NCBI RefSeq assembly: GCF_009939005.1
Contig: NZ_JAACJS010000015.1
Coordinates: 994,325 to 1,058,324, forward strand
Length of the DNA: 64,000 nt
Reading direction: 5' to 3'
Source of the DNA: Sediminibacterium roseum
Lineage (GTDB): Bacteria; Bacteroidota; Bacteroidia; Chitinophagales; Chitinophagaceae
The stretch's first letter is position 1. The number at the start of each line of letters is the position of its first letter. Both the position numbers and the translations under genes were made by a program. Shown here in pieces: positions 18,165-27,606 of the stretch. The notes under the pieces are model-generated. The model made no database searches, was not told the origin of the DNA, and saw only the letters and a program-made list of their open reading frames with translations.

Positions 18165-19229
18165 ATGAATGACGCATCCTCCATCTTATTAGAGCAAAAG
18201 TTCGGCGATGCCCCACTGTTCAAAAGCCAGCAGGACCTGGTGAACCAGTTTCTGACCTTGGAGGGCAGTCCGTATGCATTACCCGCCAATGACCCAAATT
18301 TCCTTCGGATTCTCAATAACCTGAAAGCCTATATCTCCCAGCTATTATCTGATACAGTTAGCCGGACGGTAACAGACTCTTTTAAAATCGCTTTGCGGCT
18401 GGCCCTGGAAAAAAGGCTACAGCAGGATGAGGTCGGTGAAATATATAATCGTATACTGGATTCGCTAGGCAAAAAAAATGCAACGCTTACCAAAACGGAA
18501 CGTTCTGTTTCGGCCACAAAAAACACATTCAAAGATGAATTGTCCGCCGCGAGTTATGTGAGCTATGTCACGGCAAAGCCTATGGATGTAGATAACATTA
18601 TCAATGTAGGAAATTTCTCAATCAGGAAACTATTCTTTAATGACCTGATCGAGTTTTTATTCCGCCAGTCGGACAAACCAAAATATTACCGGTTCAATTT
18701 CCCTCTCGATACCTATTGCGATATTTTCTGGCACGGTTTAGAAAAGACGCTCAACAAATATTTTAACGAACACTTCGCTGACCGCGATAAAATCGACCGG
18801 CTACAAAACAAAAATCTGATCTCAAAAGAAACCTTACTGCATTACGAGGAAACATTGGGGAACAAACAGCGCGATGCATTACCGGCATTCATGCAGGACC
18901 CGCGCCAGTTGTCATTCGTTCACCAATTGATACGGGAACTGTTGACGTCCCTAAACCAGAAACGTATCATTTTAACCTTCGAAGTAAAAGAGCCCATTTA
19001 TTCCATGCCGCTGATAGGCCTTAATCCGAATGAAGATGGCAGGTTATATTATTTGCTTGAAAACGACAACAAAGAACAATCACTGGTCAATTCTTCTAAA
19101 GAAGCTTTTCTGATCTGGCGCATTTTTGTCTGGGAGAAATTAAAAGCCGATAAGCGTTCAAAAGAAATCAAATTTTTACGAGATGTAAAAGACGAATCTG
19201 CAGACACAGAATCAGTAAGTGAACGGTGA
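18165..19229 (+). CDS. Protein of unknown function between the E2-E1-JAB and type I restriction loci
   Basis: The 354-residue product is largely alpha-helical and charged, without signal peptide or membrane segment. I recognise no catalytic motif. The N-terminal part (1-130) has amphipathic helices rich in Leu and Lys; the middle (145-230) is aromatic with Cys and Trp; the end is a highly charged Lys/Glu tail. It is a monocistronic gene with a long upstream region and converges on hsdR with 13 bases between. Its place between two defence loci makes a defence role plausible, but no domain supports it. Confidence 0.6.
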   Translation: MNDASSILLEQKFGDAPLFKSQQDLVNQFLTLEGSPYALPANDPNFLRILNNLKAYISQLLSDTVSRTVTDSFKIALRLALEKRLQQDEVGEIYNRILDSLGKKNATLTKTERSVSATKNTFKDELSAASYVSYVTAKPMDVDNIINVGNFSIRKLFFNDLIEFLFRQSDKPKYYRFNFPLDTYCDIFWHGLEKTLNKYFNEHFADRDKIDRLQNKNLISKETLLHYEETLGNKQRDALPAFMQDPRQLSFVHQLIRELLTSLNQKRIILTFEVKEPIYSMPLIGLNPNEDGRLYYLLENDNKEQSLVNSSKEAFLIWRIFVWEKLKADKRSKEIKFLRDVKDESADTESVSER

Positions 19230-19242
19230 GGTTGTTCACTAC

Positions 19243-22122
19243 TTATCCCAAATCCATCCCATTAATAAACGTATCAATAAAATCCCGGATTCGCTGCAGG
19301 ATCCTGTCACCACGGCTTTTTCTTTGCAGTACACCGGGCTGCTCCCCATTGATTAGGTCTAATACCTCGTCCCTGAGGGGTTCTCTTTCGGAGAACAAAT
19401 ATTCTTCGATCAGCTTCTCTGTCTTATCATGCGACAATCCTTCTTCATCCACCAGCTTGTGCATAGCCTTGCGCTGTTCCTTGTTCCAATATTCCTGAAA
19501 GGCACCTGCAATATCATCAGCTTTTTGAATTACGGGCATATTCTCCAGGATAAACTGTTCGATGAGTTCACGCTTACTACGCAACGTGGCTTCCGTATTA
19601 AGCAGGTTAAATATTTCTTCTCGCTGTTTGGCGCTGTCTTTTTTGTTCTGCATTTTCAGCTTCATCAACAGCTGGATGATATAAGACACATTGATGTCAT
19701 CCCGATGTATCAGCTCTAATTCAAAATCTATATCATCGAGTATAGATACTTTCTCCTTCTGGTGAGCGCTTTTTACTTTATCATATAGGTCGAGGTATTT
19801 GCTTTTGTAATCTTCGAACTGCTGTTCATCGATGGCAAGGTCTTCCCAGGTAAAATCCGAAAAGGAGGCAAGCACATTTCTGACCCGCATCAGTTCCCTG
19901 AAGGCTTGCACGAAAGCCAGTTCATCATCTTCTGTTTCCAGCTCATTGACACTTTCAACTGTCGGCGTTACGGCCTGTAGTTTTTCATACGCCTCGTCCA
20001 TTTTCGCCACATAATCGTCATAAGGCTGCATGATGATGACCTCGATCGCATCTTTGTTGCTGAACAGCGTAATCGCTTCATCGGTGTGATGCTTCAGATT
20101 ACGGAACACAACAATATTTCCTTGTGACTTGGTTTCATTGATGATCCGGTTGGTACGACTATACGCTTGAATCAATCCATGATGTTTCAGGTTTTTATCG
20201 ACATAGAGTGTATTAATTTTCTTAGCATCAAATCCCGTGAGAAACATATTTACCACAAGCAAAATATCGATCCGGTTATTTATATTCTCTGGATTTTTCT
20301 CCCGTTCCTTTAGCTTCTTCGAAATATCATTATAGTAATTATAGAAGTCTTCACTTGTCTTCGTAGAGTAAGCGGTGCCGAATTGCAGGTTGTAATCCGC
20401 GATACATTCATCTAGCTTCTCCCTGCTATGCGCATTGCCTCCGTCGATATTCATCAATCCGTTCGCATCATCATCGTTTTCATTGACACCATAGCTAAAG
20501 ATCGTTGCTATGTTGAGATCATGTTCGCCTGCTACCTTTTTACGTTTGAGGATAGTATAGTAACGGATCAAACTTTTGACACTGTCAACACAAAACATGG
20601 CGGAGTATGCCCGGTTATGCGTCTTGCGGCCATGCTGGCTGGTAATATAACCGGCAATTTTTTCAAGCCTTGCATCGTCCTCCATTAACTCTTCCGTGTC
20701 AATATCTTCTACTTCGATATCGATCTCCGTTGCACTGTTTTTCTTTTTGTAACGACCAACATATTCAACGGAAAACTTGAGTACATTTTCGTCCTTGATA
20801 GCATCGGTGATAACATACTTGTGCAGACAATCTTCAAACAGATCCTTCGTAGTACGCTTACCAAATTCATTTTTTGTTGCGTTGTATGCGAAAATTGGAG
20901 TACCGGTAAACCCAAACACCTGCGCGTTTTGAAAATACTCCCGGATGCGGTTATGCGCGTCGCCAAACTGGCTGCGGTGACATTCATCGAAAATGAAAAT
21001 GATGCGCTTATCCTGTACCTCCTGCATCTTTTTCTCATACCGTAATTTACTGATCGCCGTATTGAGCTTTTGAATGGTTGTAACTATCAGTTTGGTATTT
21101 TTCGCCTCTCCTTTCTTGTCTACATAGGTCCCTAATAACTGCTTCACCAGGTTACCGGTATGATCAGTCCCATCGACACTGCCACTGCTGAAACTGTTGA
21201 ACTCTTTCGTCGTCTGGTAATCAAGATCCTTTCTGTCTACAACAAAAACGACTTTATATACCTGAGACATGCTTGTCAGAATCTGGCTCGCTTTAAAACT
21301 GGTCAATGTCTTTCCTGAACCAGTCGTATGCCAGACATATCCGTTTTTGGTTGAATTCTTGACCCGTTCGACCAGAGCTTCTACCGCATAGAACTGGTAC
21401 GGTCGTAAGATCATCGGGATCCGGTACGTCTCGTTCAGTACGATGTACTTGCAGATCATTTTACTGATATGACAGGGTTCCAGGAAGGCGTCTGTGAACC
21501 CGTTCAGGATATTGGTCAGCCGTTTGTTGTCAACATTTGTCCAGTAAAAAGTCTGTTTGAAACTCTGATCTTTGTTATTGGCGTAATACTTTGTATTGAC
21601 ACCATTGCTGATGACAAAGACCTGCACATATTGGTACAGGGCGGAATGCGCCGCAAAGGAATGACGCTGGTAGCGGTTGACCTGGTTAAACGCTTCTTTC
21701 AGCTCAAGCCCCCGGCGCTTCAATTCAATCTGAACCAGCGGCAGGCCGTTGATAAGCAGGGTGACATCGAAGCGGTTTTTATACTTACCCTCGATGGTTA
21801 CCTGATTGGTCAGCTGGTATTGATTCTGGCACCAATGTTCAATATTCAGAAATTCAAAGTACAGGTCATCGCCATTGTCCCGCTCAATATGTTGCTTTTC
21901 CCTTAGCGTTTTGGCTTTTTCAAATACGGTCCCTTTATTCAGGATATTGATCACTTTGTCGAACTCAGCTTGGGAAAAGGAAAGGTTATTGTGCTTTTCC
22001 AGTTGTTTTTTGAGGTTAGACAGCAGATCTTTTTCAGTTTCAACACGAACAGATTGATAACCCAACTTTTGCAGCTGGATTATCAATTGTTCTTCTAAGA
22101 TCTGTTCAGATTGCCTCCCCAT
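19243..22122 (-). CDS. hsdR: Type I restriction endonuclease, R subunit
   Basis: The 959-residue subunit has the type I order of domains. A PD-(D/E)xK nuclease lies near 125-160 (RFDVTLLINGLPLVQIELKRRG, with Asp and E-x-K). The SF2 translocase motor follows, with Walker A HTTGSGKTLTSFKA near 265, DECHRSQFG near 375 and later motifs such as TGTPIF and TNRIINET. A C-terminal helical region follows for assembly with the methyltransferase. It cuts DNA far from unmodified sites after ATP-driven translocation. It is the last gene of the minus-strand order hsdM, hsdS, recombinase, hsdR. Length and motifs look intact. Confidence 0.95.
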   Translation of the reverse strand: MGRQSEQILEEQLIIQLQKLGYQSVRVETEKDLLSNLKKQLEKHNNLSFSQAEFDKVINILNKGTVFEKAKTLREKQHIERDNGDDLYFEFLNIEHWCQNQYQLTNQVTIEGKYKNRFDVTLLINGLPLVQIELKRRGLELKEAFNQVNRYQRHSFAAHSALYQYVQVFVISNGVNTKYYANNKDQSFKQTFYWTNVDNKRLTNILNGFTDAFLEPCHISKMICKYIVLNETYRIPMILRPYQFYAVEALVERVKNSTKNGYVWHTTGSGKTLTSFKASQILTSMSQVYKVVFVVDRKDLDYQTTKEFNSFSSGSVDGTDHTGNLVKQLLGTYVDKKGEAKNTKLIVTTIQKLNTAISKLRYEKKMQEVQDKRIIFIFDECHRSQFGDAHNRIREYFQNAQVFGFTGTPIFAYNATKNEFGKRTTKDLFEDCLHKYVITDAIKDENVLKFSVEYVGRYKKKNSATEIDIEVEDIDTEELMEDDARLEKIAGYITSQHGRKTHNRAYSAMFCVDSVKSLIRYYTILKRKKVAGEHDLNIATIFSYGVNENDDDANGLMNIDGGNAHSREKLDECIADYNLQFGTAYSTKTSEDFYNYYNDISKKLKEREKNPENINNRIDILLVVNMFLTGFDAKKINTLYVDKNLKHHGLIQAYSRTNRIINETKSQGNIVVFRNLKHHTDEAITLFSNKDAIEVIIMQPYDDYVAKMDEAYEKLQAVTPTVESVNELETEDDELAFVQAFRELMRVRNVLASFSDFTWEDLAIDEQQFEDYKSKYLDLYDKVKSAHQKEKVSILDDIDFELELIHRDDINVSYIIQLLMKLKMQNKKDSAKQREEIFNLLNTEATLRSKRELIEQFILENMPVIQKADDIAGAFQEYWNKEQRKAMHKLVDEEGLSHDKTEKLIEEYLFSEREPLRDEVLDLINGEQPGVLQRKSRGDRILQRIRDFIDTFINGMDLG

Positions 22123-22161
22123 AAGATCAATATTACTAAGAAAAATGATATAACAGGGCAG

Positions 22162-23088
22162 CTATTTCAACGCTTTGAACATCTGGTCTATACACTTTTT
22201 CTTCTGTTCGATATTAGGATGGACATACAGATTCAATGTGGTACTTATATTAGAATGACCCAGCAGTACGCTGACAGTTTTATAATCGCACTTACTTTCT
22301 ATACAGCGGGTAGCAAAACTGTGCCTCAACCCATGAAACTTTAGGTCTGGAATATTCAAAGATTGCATCAGACTTTTATAGTAAGCCCGATACGTACGGG
22401 GCTCTGTCGGCTTCGCGTCATTGGTCAGTACGAAAAAGTTCGCATTCATAATTTTCCGAATGGGTTTCAACACTTTCAATAGTTCTCCACTCATCGGAAT
22501 ATCTCGAATGGAGTTCTTGGTTTTAGGTGTGTCGAGCAAAAGCTCTGTCTTTCGGCTGCCGTCTTCAATAATATAAATACGTTGTATGGTTCTCCGCACA
22601 TGAATAACCCCATTATCGGTATCTACATCCTCCCATGTAAGGGCACAAATTTCTCCGATCCGCATGCCGGCCGACAAACAGATATAGATGCCCAAGTTCC
22701 GGAATGTAAAATGCTCCCTCACATAATCCATAACAATCTTCTGGTGACTTCTCGTCAGTACGTCAACATGGTGTCTCTCCCGCTGCGTCGGGAATTGGAC
22801 ACTGAATGGCTTATACACCAACCATTTTTTCTTTTCACCGAATTTCAGTATCATCTTTAACACGATCAAGATATCCTTAATAGATTTTTGACTAAGCCCA
22901 TCTCCGAGTTTTTTTAATACGAATCCCTGGACATCTTGTTCTTCTATATGCTCGGATGCTCCAAACACCGGCATAATGTGGTTTTCTAGCAATAAGGCAT
23001 ACGCAGACCAACTGGATCTTTTTACATACATCTGTTTGTCCGTCTTCCATTGCTGAGCAACTTCCGAAATCGTTTTTTGTTTCTCCAT
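22162..23088 (-). CDS. Tyrosine recombinase, likely hsdS invertase
   Basis: The 308-residue protein is a phage-integrase-type recombinase: an N-terminal SAM-like core-binding domain (about 20-115) and a catalytic domain with Arg in LSAGMRIGEICAL near 146, HGLRHSFATR near 249-258 and the tyrosine in TTLNLYVHPN near 293. Its place between hsdR and a silent hsdS copy, inside a type I locus with inverted repeats, matches phase-variable systems in which a linked recombinase flips hsdS segments. Dedicated inversion is inferred; the family also includes element integrases. Confidence 0.85.
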   Translation of the reverse strand: MEKQKTISEVAQQWKTDKQMYVKRSSWSAYALLLENHIMPVFGASEHIEEQDVQGFVLKKLGDGLSQKSIKDILIVLKMILKFGEKKKWLVYKPFSVQFPTQRERHHVDVLTRSHQKIVMDYVREHFTFRNLGIYICLSAGMRIGEICALTWEDVDTDNGVIHVRRTIQRIYIIEDGSRKTELLLDTPKTKNSIRDIPMSGELLKVLKPIRKIMNANFFVLTNDAKPTEPRTYRAYYKSLMQSLNIPDLKFHGLRHSFATRCIESKCDYKTVSVLLGHSNISTTLNLYVHPNIEQKKKCIDQMFKALK

Positions 23089-23162
23089 AATCGTTTTGGT
23101 TTAAATAATGATTAATAATCCTCAAATTATCATTTAGGATCCCAAATCCTTAAGTTCCATTC

Positions 23163-23207
23163 AAGGTTCCAAATTTGAGATTCCCAGGGTTTGAGGGGGA
23201 GTGGGTC
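23163..23207 (+). repeat. Outer hsdS inverted repeat, left copy
   Basis: These 45 bases match the reverse complement of 25447-25491 with two mismatches (CCCAGGG against TCCGGGG in the middle). The repeat encodes the shared start of the first target domain, VPNLRFPGFEGEW. It is one of two pairs of crossover sites expected for hsdS inversion. Confidence 0.9.
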
Positions 23208-24362
23208 GAAACCATCTTGGGAAAATGTGTCACTTCTCTTGAATATGGGATGAACGCTTCAGCTATAAAGTATGATGGCACGAATAAATATATCAGAATA
23301 ACAGATATTGACGAACAATCATCTAGATATTTAGCTTCAGATCCTGTGTCACCAGATGGAGAATTAAACGATAAGTACTTGGTTAAAGAATCTGATATAT
23401 TGTTCGCGAGGACCGGGGCTAGTGTCGGGAAAAGTTATTTGTATAATTGTAGTGACGGCAGATTGTATTTCGCCGGTTTTTTGATTCGGGCGAGGATAGC
23501 AAAGGAGTATAATGCACATTTCATTTTCGCACAGACTCAAAATCAGCATTATAATAGATGGGTGAAATTAATGTCAATGAGATCTGGGCAGCCCGGATTG
23601 AATTCTCAAGAATATGCTAGCTGTAAAATTTCCCTTACTAGTCGTAAAGAGCAAGACAAGATAGCGAGCTTCCTAGCACTACTCGACAGGAAAATCGACA
23701 CTCAAAGCAAAATAATTGAGAGAACTGAATCTTCAATTAAAAGCATTGTAGATAGACTACTAAATCGAGCCGCAAGATTCAAAAGCGATAACGGAAGTCA
23801 ATTTCCAAAGTGGACTAAGAAAAAAGTGGGAATCGTGCTTAAAAAATTTGAAAAAAAGGCCACTACAAACAATCAATATCCAGTGTTAACGTCAGCAAGA
23901 ACTGGAATTTATTTTCAAAAAGATTACTTTGACGGTAACGATGTTGCAAGTAAAGACACCACCGGATATAATATTGTTCCCAGAGGTTATTTTACATATA
24001 GGCACATGAGTGATGATACAATATTTAAATTCAACATAAATACAATCTGCGACTACGGTATTGTGAGCACACTATATCCGGTATTCACTACGATAGGAGT
24101 TAATGACATTTTTTTACGCACTTACTTAAACGAATGTGCTGATTTTAAAAATTACGCATTAATGCAAAAGCAAGGTGGTTCCAGAACATACATGTACTTC
24201 AATAAGTTAACACAACTTGAATTATTATTCCCTTCACTGAGCGAGCAAAATCGTATTGCTGATTTTATAGTTTGGGGTGAAAAGAAAATCGAAATCGAGA
24301 ATCAAATTCTCTTGAACTACAAAAAGCAAAAAAAATATTTGTTGGATAAAATGTTCATATAA
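23175..24362 (+). CDS. Silent hsdS cassette (specificity subunit without its own start)
   Basis: The frame encodes about 395 residues with the two target recognition domains and two conserved helical spacers of a type I specificity subunit (central FLALLDRKIDTQSKII near 175; C-terminal end KKQKKYLLDKMFI). It has no ATG at its 5' end: the frame opens after a TAA at 23151 and carries only the repeat segment VPNLRFPGFEGEW, with TTG at 23175 the first possible start. The expressed copy at 25515 has eight or so further codons. The variable domains differ from those of the active gene, so this is best read as a storage cassette for inversion. Confidence 0.85.
   Translation: MRFPGFEGEWVETILGKCVTSLEYGMNASAIKYDGTNKYIRITDIDEQSSRYLASDPVSPDGELNDKYLVKESDILFARTGASVGKSYLYNCSDGRLYFAGFLIRARIAKEYNAHFIFAQTQNQHYNRWVKLMSMRSGQPGLNSQEYASCKISLTSRKEQDKIASFLALLDRKIDTQSKIIERTESSIKSIVDRLLNRAARFKSDNGSQFPKWTKKKVGIVLKKFEKKATTNNQYPVLTSARTGIYFQKDYFDGNDVASKDTTGYNIVPRGYFTYRHMSDDTIFKFNINTICDYGIVSTLYPVFTTIGVNDIFLRTYLNECADFKNYALMQKQGGSRTYMYFNKLTQLELLFPSLSEQNRIADFIVWGEKKIEIENQILLNYKKQKKYLLDKMFI
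23700..23719 (+). repeat. Inner hsdS inverted repeat, left copy
   Basis: The 20 bases ACTCAAAGCAAAATAATTGA are the exact reverse complement of 24989-25008. Both copies encode TQSKII in the central conserved helix of hsdS, between the two target recognition domains, where crossover would swap one domain only. Confidence 0.9.
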
Positions 24363-25515
24363 ACAATCGTGATAAAAGAACCCGTTTTTGCTTTTTCAGT
24401 TGGAAAAGCAAGTCGGTTTCCACTTTTATTTTGGAATCAATAGTTGACAGCAAATTGGAAATTTTGATCTGCTCTTTTATTGTTGGGTATGGTAAACTTA
24501 TCTCTGAAAAATATTTATAACTAATCATTTTTCCGTCTCTGATACCTTCAAGTTTTTTATTAAGTAACTGAATATAGGAATTCGATTTAAAATAATACTT
24601 ATAAAATCGATGATCTATTTCAACTTTGTTTCGTAAAATCACGTATGCCGGACTGCATATTCCTTTATAACTCGAATATTCAATACCACCTTGAAAGCTT
24701 CTTAAACTAATTATAAAATCACCAATTTCTACCACCTTATAACTTTCGATGCTTTTATCGGTTACTGATATTTGATAATCAATCAAATTTCTTGGTACCG
24801 CTCCCATATCTTGAGTAATTGCTAAAATAGGCAAGTCTGAGTTGTGATTTGTATTGGAACAGCTTGCGAAAATATCTGCTCCAGACATTTGTTTCCAATC
24901 ATCGAATTCCTTTCCATTTTCGTCTTTAATTCTCAAGCGACGCAAAAAAAGGGTATTACTAAATGATTTGATTAAGGTTTTAAGGGTATCAATTATTTTG
25001 CTTTGAGTTTGAATACGAGTATCTAATAGAGAAAGGATTATGCCGATTTTTTTCTGCTCATCGGTTGTTTTAGGAATAATTGCTTCCACCCTTTCTAAAT
25101 TCTTAACCGATAATCCCGGTTGCGCCATTCCAGTGGCATATTTATTCAAATTCAGGGCAGTTAATAGATAAAACATCCAATCTGAATCAATCGATTTATT
25201 AGGCGTGACAACTATTGCGTGTTCAGTTGCATGGAATCTGCCATCCGCAGGATTCACATTTCCGCATAGCGCTCCTTGGCGTCCAATTAATGAATATTTA
25301 CCATCGTAATTGAAAGTTTTCGTGTATCCACGCAACCCATTTCCTCCATAACATGGATAATAATCCTTATTGGTAATGTGACTAATTTCTGAAGCATTTA
25401 CGAATTTTCCCGCCTGCATTACACATAATTCACCTAAAGTTTTCTTGACCCACTCCCCCTCAAACCCCGGAAATCTCAAATTTGGAACCTTTATATCTTT
25501 TTGTTTTTTTGCCAC
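24355..25515 (-). CDS. hsdS: Type I restriction specificity subunit, expressed copy
   Basis: The 386-residue subunit recognises the DNA target for both methylation and restriction. It starts MAKKQKDIKVPNLRFPG, with the first target domain to about 155, central spacer helix ILSLLDTRIQTQSKII near 165-180, second target domain to about 345 and the closing helix LKKQKRVLLSRLFI. It is in the same orientation as hsdM, 56 bases downstream of it, so it is the copy with promoter and start. Its 3' end overlaps the silent cassette by 8 bases, tail to tail. Confidence 0.92.
   Translation of the reverse strand: MAKKQKDIKVPNLRFPGFEGEWVKKTLGELCVMQAGKFVNASEISHITNKDYYPCYGGNGLRGYTKTFNYDGKYSLIGRQGALCGNVNPADGRFHATEHAIVVTPNKSIDSDWMFYLLTALNLNKYATGMAQPGLSVKNLERVEAIIPKTTDEQKKIGIILSLLDTRIQTQSKIIDTLKTLIKSFSNTLFLRRLRIKDENGKEFDDWKQMSGADIFASCSNTNHNSDLPILAITQDMGAVPRNLIDYQISVTDKSIESYKVVEIGDFIISLRSFQGGIEYSSYKGICSPAYVILRNKVEIDHRFYKYYFKSNSYIQLLNKKLEGIRDGKMISYKYFSEISLPYPTIKEQIKISNLLSTIDSKIKVETDLLFQLKKQKRVLLSRLFI
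24989..25008 (-). repeat. Inner hsdS inverted repeat, right copy
   Basis: Exact reverse complement of 23700-23719, 20 of 20 bases. It lies in the central spacer of the expressed hsdS gene. Confidence 0.9.
25447..25491 (-). repeat. Outer hsdS inverted repeat, right copy
   Basis: Reverse complement of 23163-23207 with 43 of 45 bases matching. It covers codons about 9-23 of the expressed hsdS gene, directly after the unique start region, so inversion here leaves the start codon in place and replaces the coding sequence behind it. Confidence 0.9.
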
Positions 25516-25571
25516 AGCTCAGTGATTTTAAGAACCCATTTAGATGCATTAAGGATTGGACAGCCTCAAGT

Positions 25572-27158
25572 TTAACCCACTAATCCCAATTCTTTCAAAT
25601 ACATTTCTATTTCTTTATCCAGTTCGCTACGCTGAGACTCTAGCTGCTTAATGTCCGCCATTACTGCCTGGATATCGATCTCTTCTTCCTCTTCAAACGT
25701 ATCAACATATCTCGGAATATTCAAGTTATAGTCATTCTCTTCGACTTCTTCTAAGGTGGCGCAATGACTGTATTTTTCAATCTCCTTTCTGTTGCGGTAA
25801 GTGTCAACAATTTTTTTGATATGTGCATCGCGCAATATATTCTGCGTTTTTACCTTTTCAAATTCACGACTCGCATCAATAAACAGAATATTCTCCGGGC
25901 TCTCCCTGCATTTCTTTAAAACCAGGATACATGTAGGAATACTGGTTCCATAGAAAATATTCCCAGGCAGGCCGATCACTGCGTCCAGGTAATTCTTTTG
26001 TTCGATCAGGTAACGACGGATATGCGCTTCTCCGCCACCACGGAAAAGAACACCATGCGGTAAAACAACCGCCATGATACCGTTTTCGGCCAAATGATAA
26101 ACCATATGCTGTACGAATGCATAATCCGCTTTGCTTGCAGGGGCGAGTTTACCGTATTGACTAAACCGATCATCGCTTAAATGCAATGGATTGGCTGTCC
26201 ATTCTGCAGAAAACGGCGGATTGGCCACGATAGCCTCAAATTGTTTGTCCATGTGCTGCGGCCGCTCAAGTGTATCATCCTGTTTGATATCAAACTTTCG
26301 GTAATGCACACCATGCAGAATCATGTTCATTCGGGCAAGGTTGTAAGTCGTGCGGTTCATTTCTTGGCCGTAAAAGTTAGTCACATTCTTCACTTCTCTT
26401 GCCACGCGCAGTAGAAGAGAGCCGGATCCACAGGTCGGGTCGTACACCGATTTCAATTTGTGCTTGTCCGTCGTAACAATCTTCGCGAGGATCTTCGATA
26501 CCTCCTGCGGTGTATAAAACTCTCCCGCCTTTTTTCCAGCACCACTCGCAAATTGTCCGATTAGGTATTCATAAGAATCTCCAAGTATGTCTGAATCGGT
26601 GTCGTTTAATTTGAAATCGATCTTATCGAGATGACATAAGACTTTCGCAATAATTGCGTTGCGTGCTGCAGGTGTCTTACCAAGCTTTGTGCTGTTCAGG
26701 TCCATGTCTTCGAAAAGATTGTCAAAATCCTCTTCGCTCTCCGTTCCCATTGTACTCAGCTGAATATTACGCAGGATGGTTTGCAGGTCTCCTAAGATAA
26801 ATTCCGATTTGTTCTCGTCAAATGCATCAGCATCTTTATTTTCACCCATTCCACGTTGTGCGATAAAAGTGAAAAGTTCCTCTGGCCCAAGAAAATATCC
26901 AAGCTTTTCAAGCGCCTCATCTTTAACGGCTTCTCTGTAATCTTTGTATTTAGCAATGCCGGGTTTTAGATCGGTGAATTTGATTTTGTCCTGCTTAAGG
27001 ATCTCATTAGCAAACAGTTCCATCTTTTCACTCAGGTACTTAAAAAAGATAAAACCCAGGATATAATCACGGAATTCATCCGCATTCATTTTACCCCGCA
27101 GCGTATTGGCTATATTCCAAAGCTGCTGCTCCAGCATCCGTTTTTGATCTTCACTCAT
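25572..27158 (-). CDS. hsdM: Type I restriction methyltransferase, M subunit
   Basis: The 528-residue N6-adenine methyltransferase has an N-terminal helical HsdM domain (1-150), then FYTPQEVSKIL near 215, the AdoMet-binding VYDPTCGSGSLLLRV near 239 and the catalytic NPPF motif near 312. The C-terminal coiled region (about 490-525) is rich in Gln, Arg and Glu and should contact HsdS. It is the first gene of the restriction locus in its transcription direction and has the ATG at 27158 after an AT-rich leader. It protects host DNA at the site chosen by HsdS. Confidence 0.95.
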   Translation of the reverse strand: MSEDQKRMLEQQLWNIANTLRGKMNADEFRDYILGFIFFKYLSEKMELFANEILKQDKIKFTDLKPGIAKYKDYREAVKDEALEKLGYFLGPEELFTFIAQRGMGENKDADAFDENKSEFILGDLQTILRNIQLSTMGTESEEDFDNLFEDMDLNSTKLGKTPAARNAIIAKVLCHLDKIDFKLNDTDSDILGDSYEYLIGQFASGAGKKAGEFYTPQEVSKILAKIVTTDKHKLKSVYDPTCGSGSLLLRVAREVKNVTNFYGQEMNRTTYNLARMNMILHGVHYRKFDIKQDDTLERPQHMDKQFEAIVANPPFSAEWTANPLHLSDDRFSQYGKLAPASKADYAFVQHMVYHLAENGIMAVVLPHGVLFRGGGEAHIRRYLIEQKNYLDAVIGLPGNIFYGTSIPTCILVLKKCRESPENILFIDASREFEKVKTQNILRDAHIKKIVDTYRNRKEIEKYSHCATLEEVEENDYNLNIPRYVDTFEEEEEIDIQAVMADIKQLESQRSELDKEIEMYLKELGLVG

Positions 27159-27315
27159 GGCAATTGGTTTGAGGGGTGAAATTATGGTTTCCCATTAATA
27201 TTCCATTTTTCATGATTTTTATCGTTGAATTGACGGAACAATAGTGGTATGTCCTTAAATATAGGTATAATCTTATTTGTTTATATTTGATTCATTGCAA
27301 CTAAACCTGGTCTAA

Positions 27316-27480
27316 TGGGGGGTGATTCTGCTGGGTTACTATGTTAATCAAGGACGTGGCGAGACCAATCCATCGTTCGCCCGCCGGCAGGAGATTGCAA
27401 AGATTTTTAAGGTTAATGTAGGGCGATTGCTGATGGATAAAATGATAACCAAACGGGGCTGCGCAAGGATGAAGCGATGA
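27316..27480 (+). pseudogene. C-terminal remnant of an XRE-type transcription regulator
   Basis: After a TAA at 27313 the frame reads YYVNQGRGETNPS, then RRQEIAKIFKVNVGRLLMDK and stops at TGA 27478. The IAKIFKVNVGRLLMD stretch is typical of the end of small XRE regulators, where the segment after the HTH docks on it. The HTH itself and any good start are missing, so I read it as a decayed regulator upstream of the hsd locus. The rest of 27159-27606 is AT-rich and holds the hsdM promoter region but no other gene I can see. Confidence 0.45.
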
Positions 27481-27606
27481 ACCTTCTTTATTAAAGTCTC
27501 CACCATTTTTCGCAAGACCTAAAACAAATAAAGTCCGATCTTGGCGTAATTAAAAATGCACTCCCTGCAAAAACCCTCGTGACCTAAACACAAAAGCTAA
27601 TTCACC

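Larger units (their letters stand above)
23163..25491. mobile_element. Invertible hsdS shuffling region
   Basis: Two hsdS reading frames face each other and converge at 24355-24362. They share inverted repeats at their 5' ends (45 bp) and in the central spacer (20 bp). Recombination between the outer pair, the inner pair or both would exchange the first, second or both target recognition domains between the expressed and silent copies, allowing several specificities. The recombinase gene flanks the region at 22162-23088. The mechanism is established for similar loci; activity here is inferred. Confidence 0.8.
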
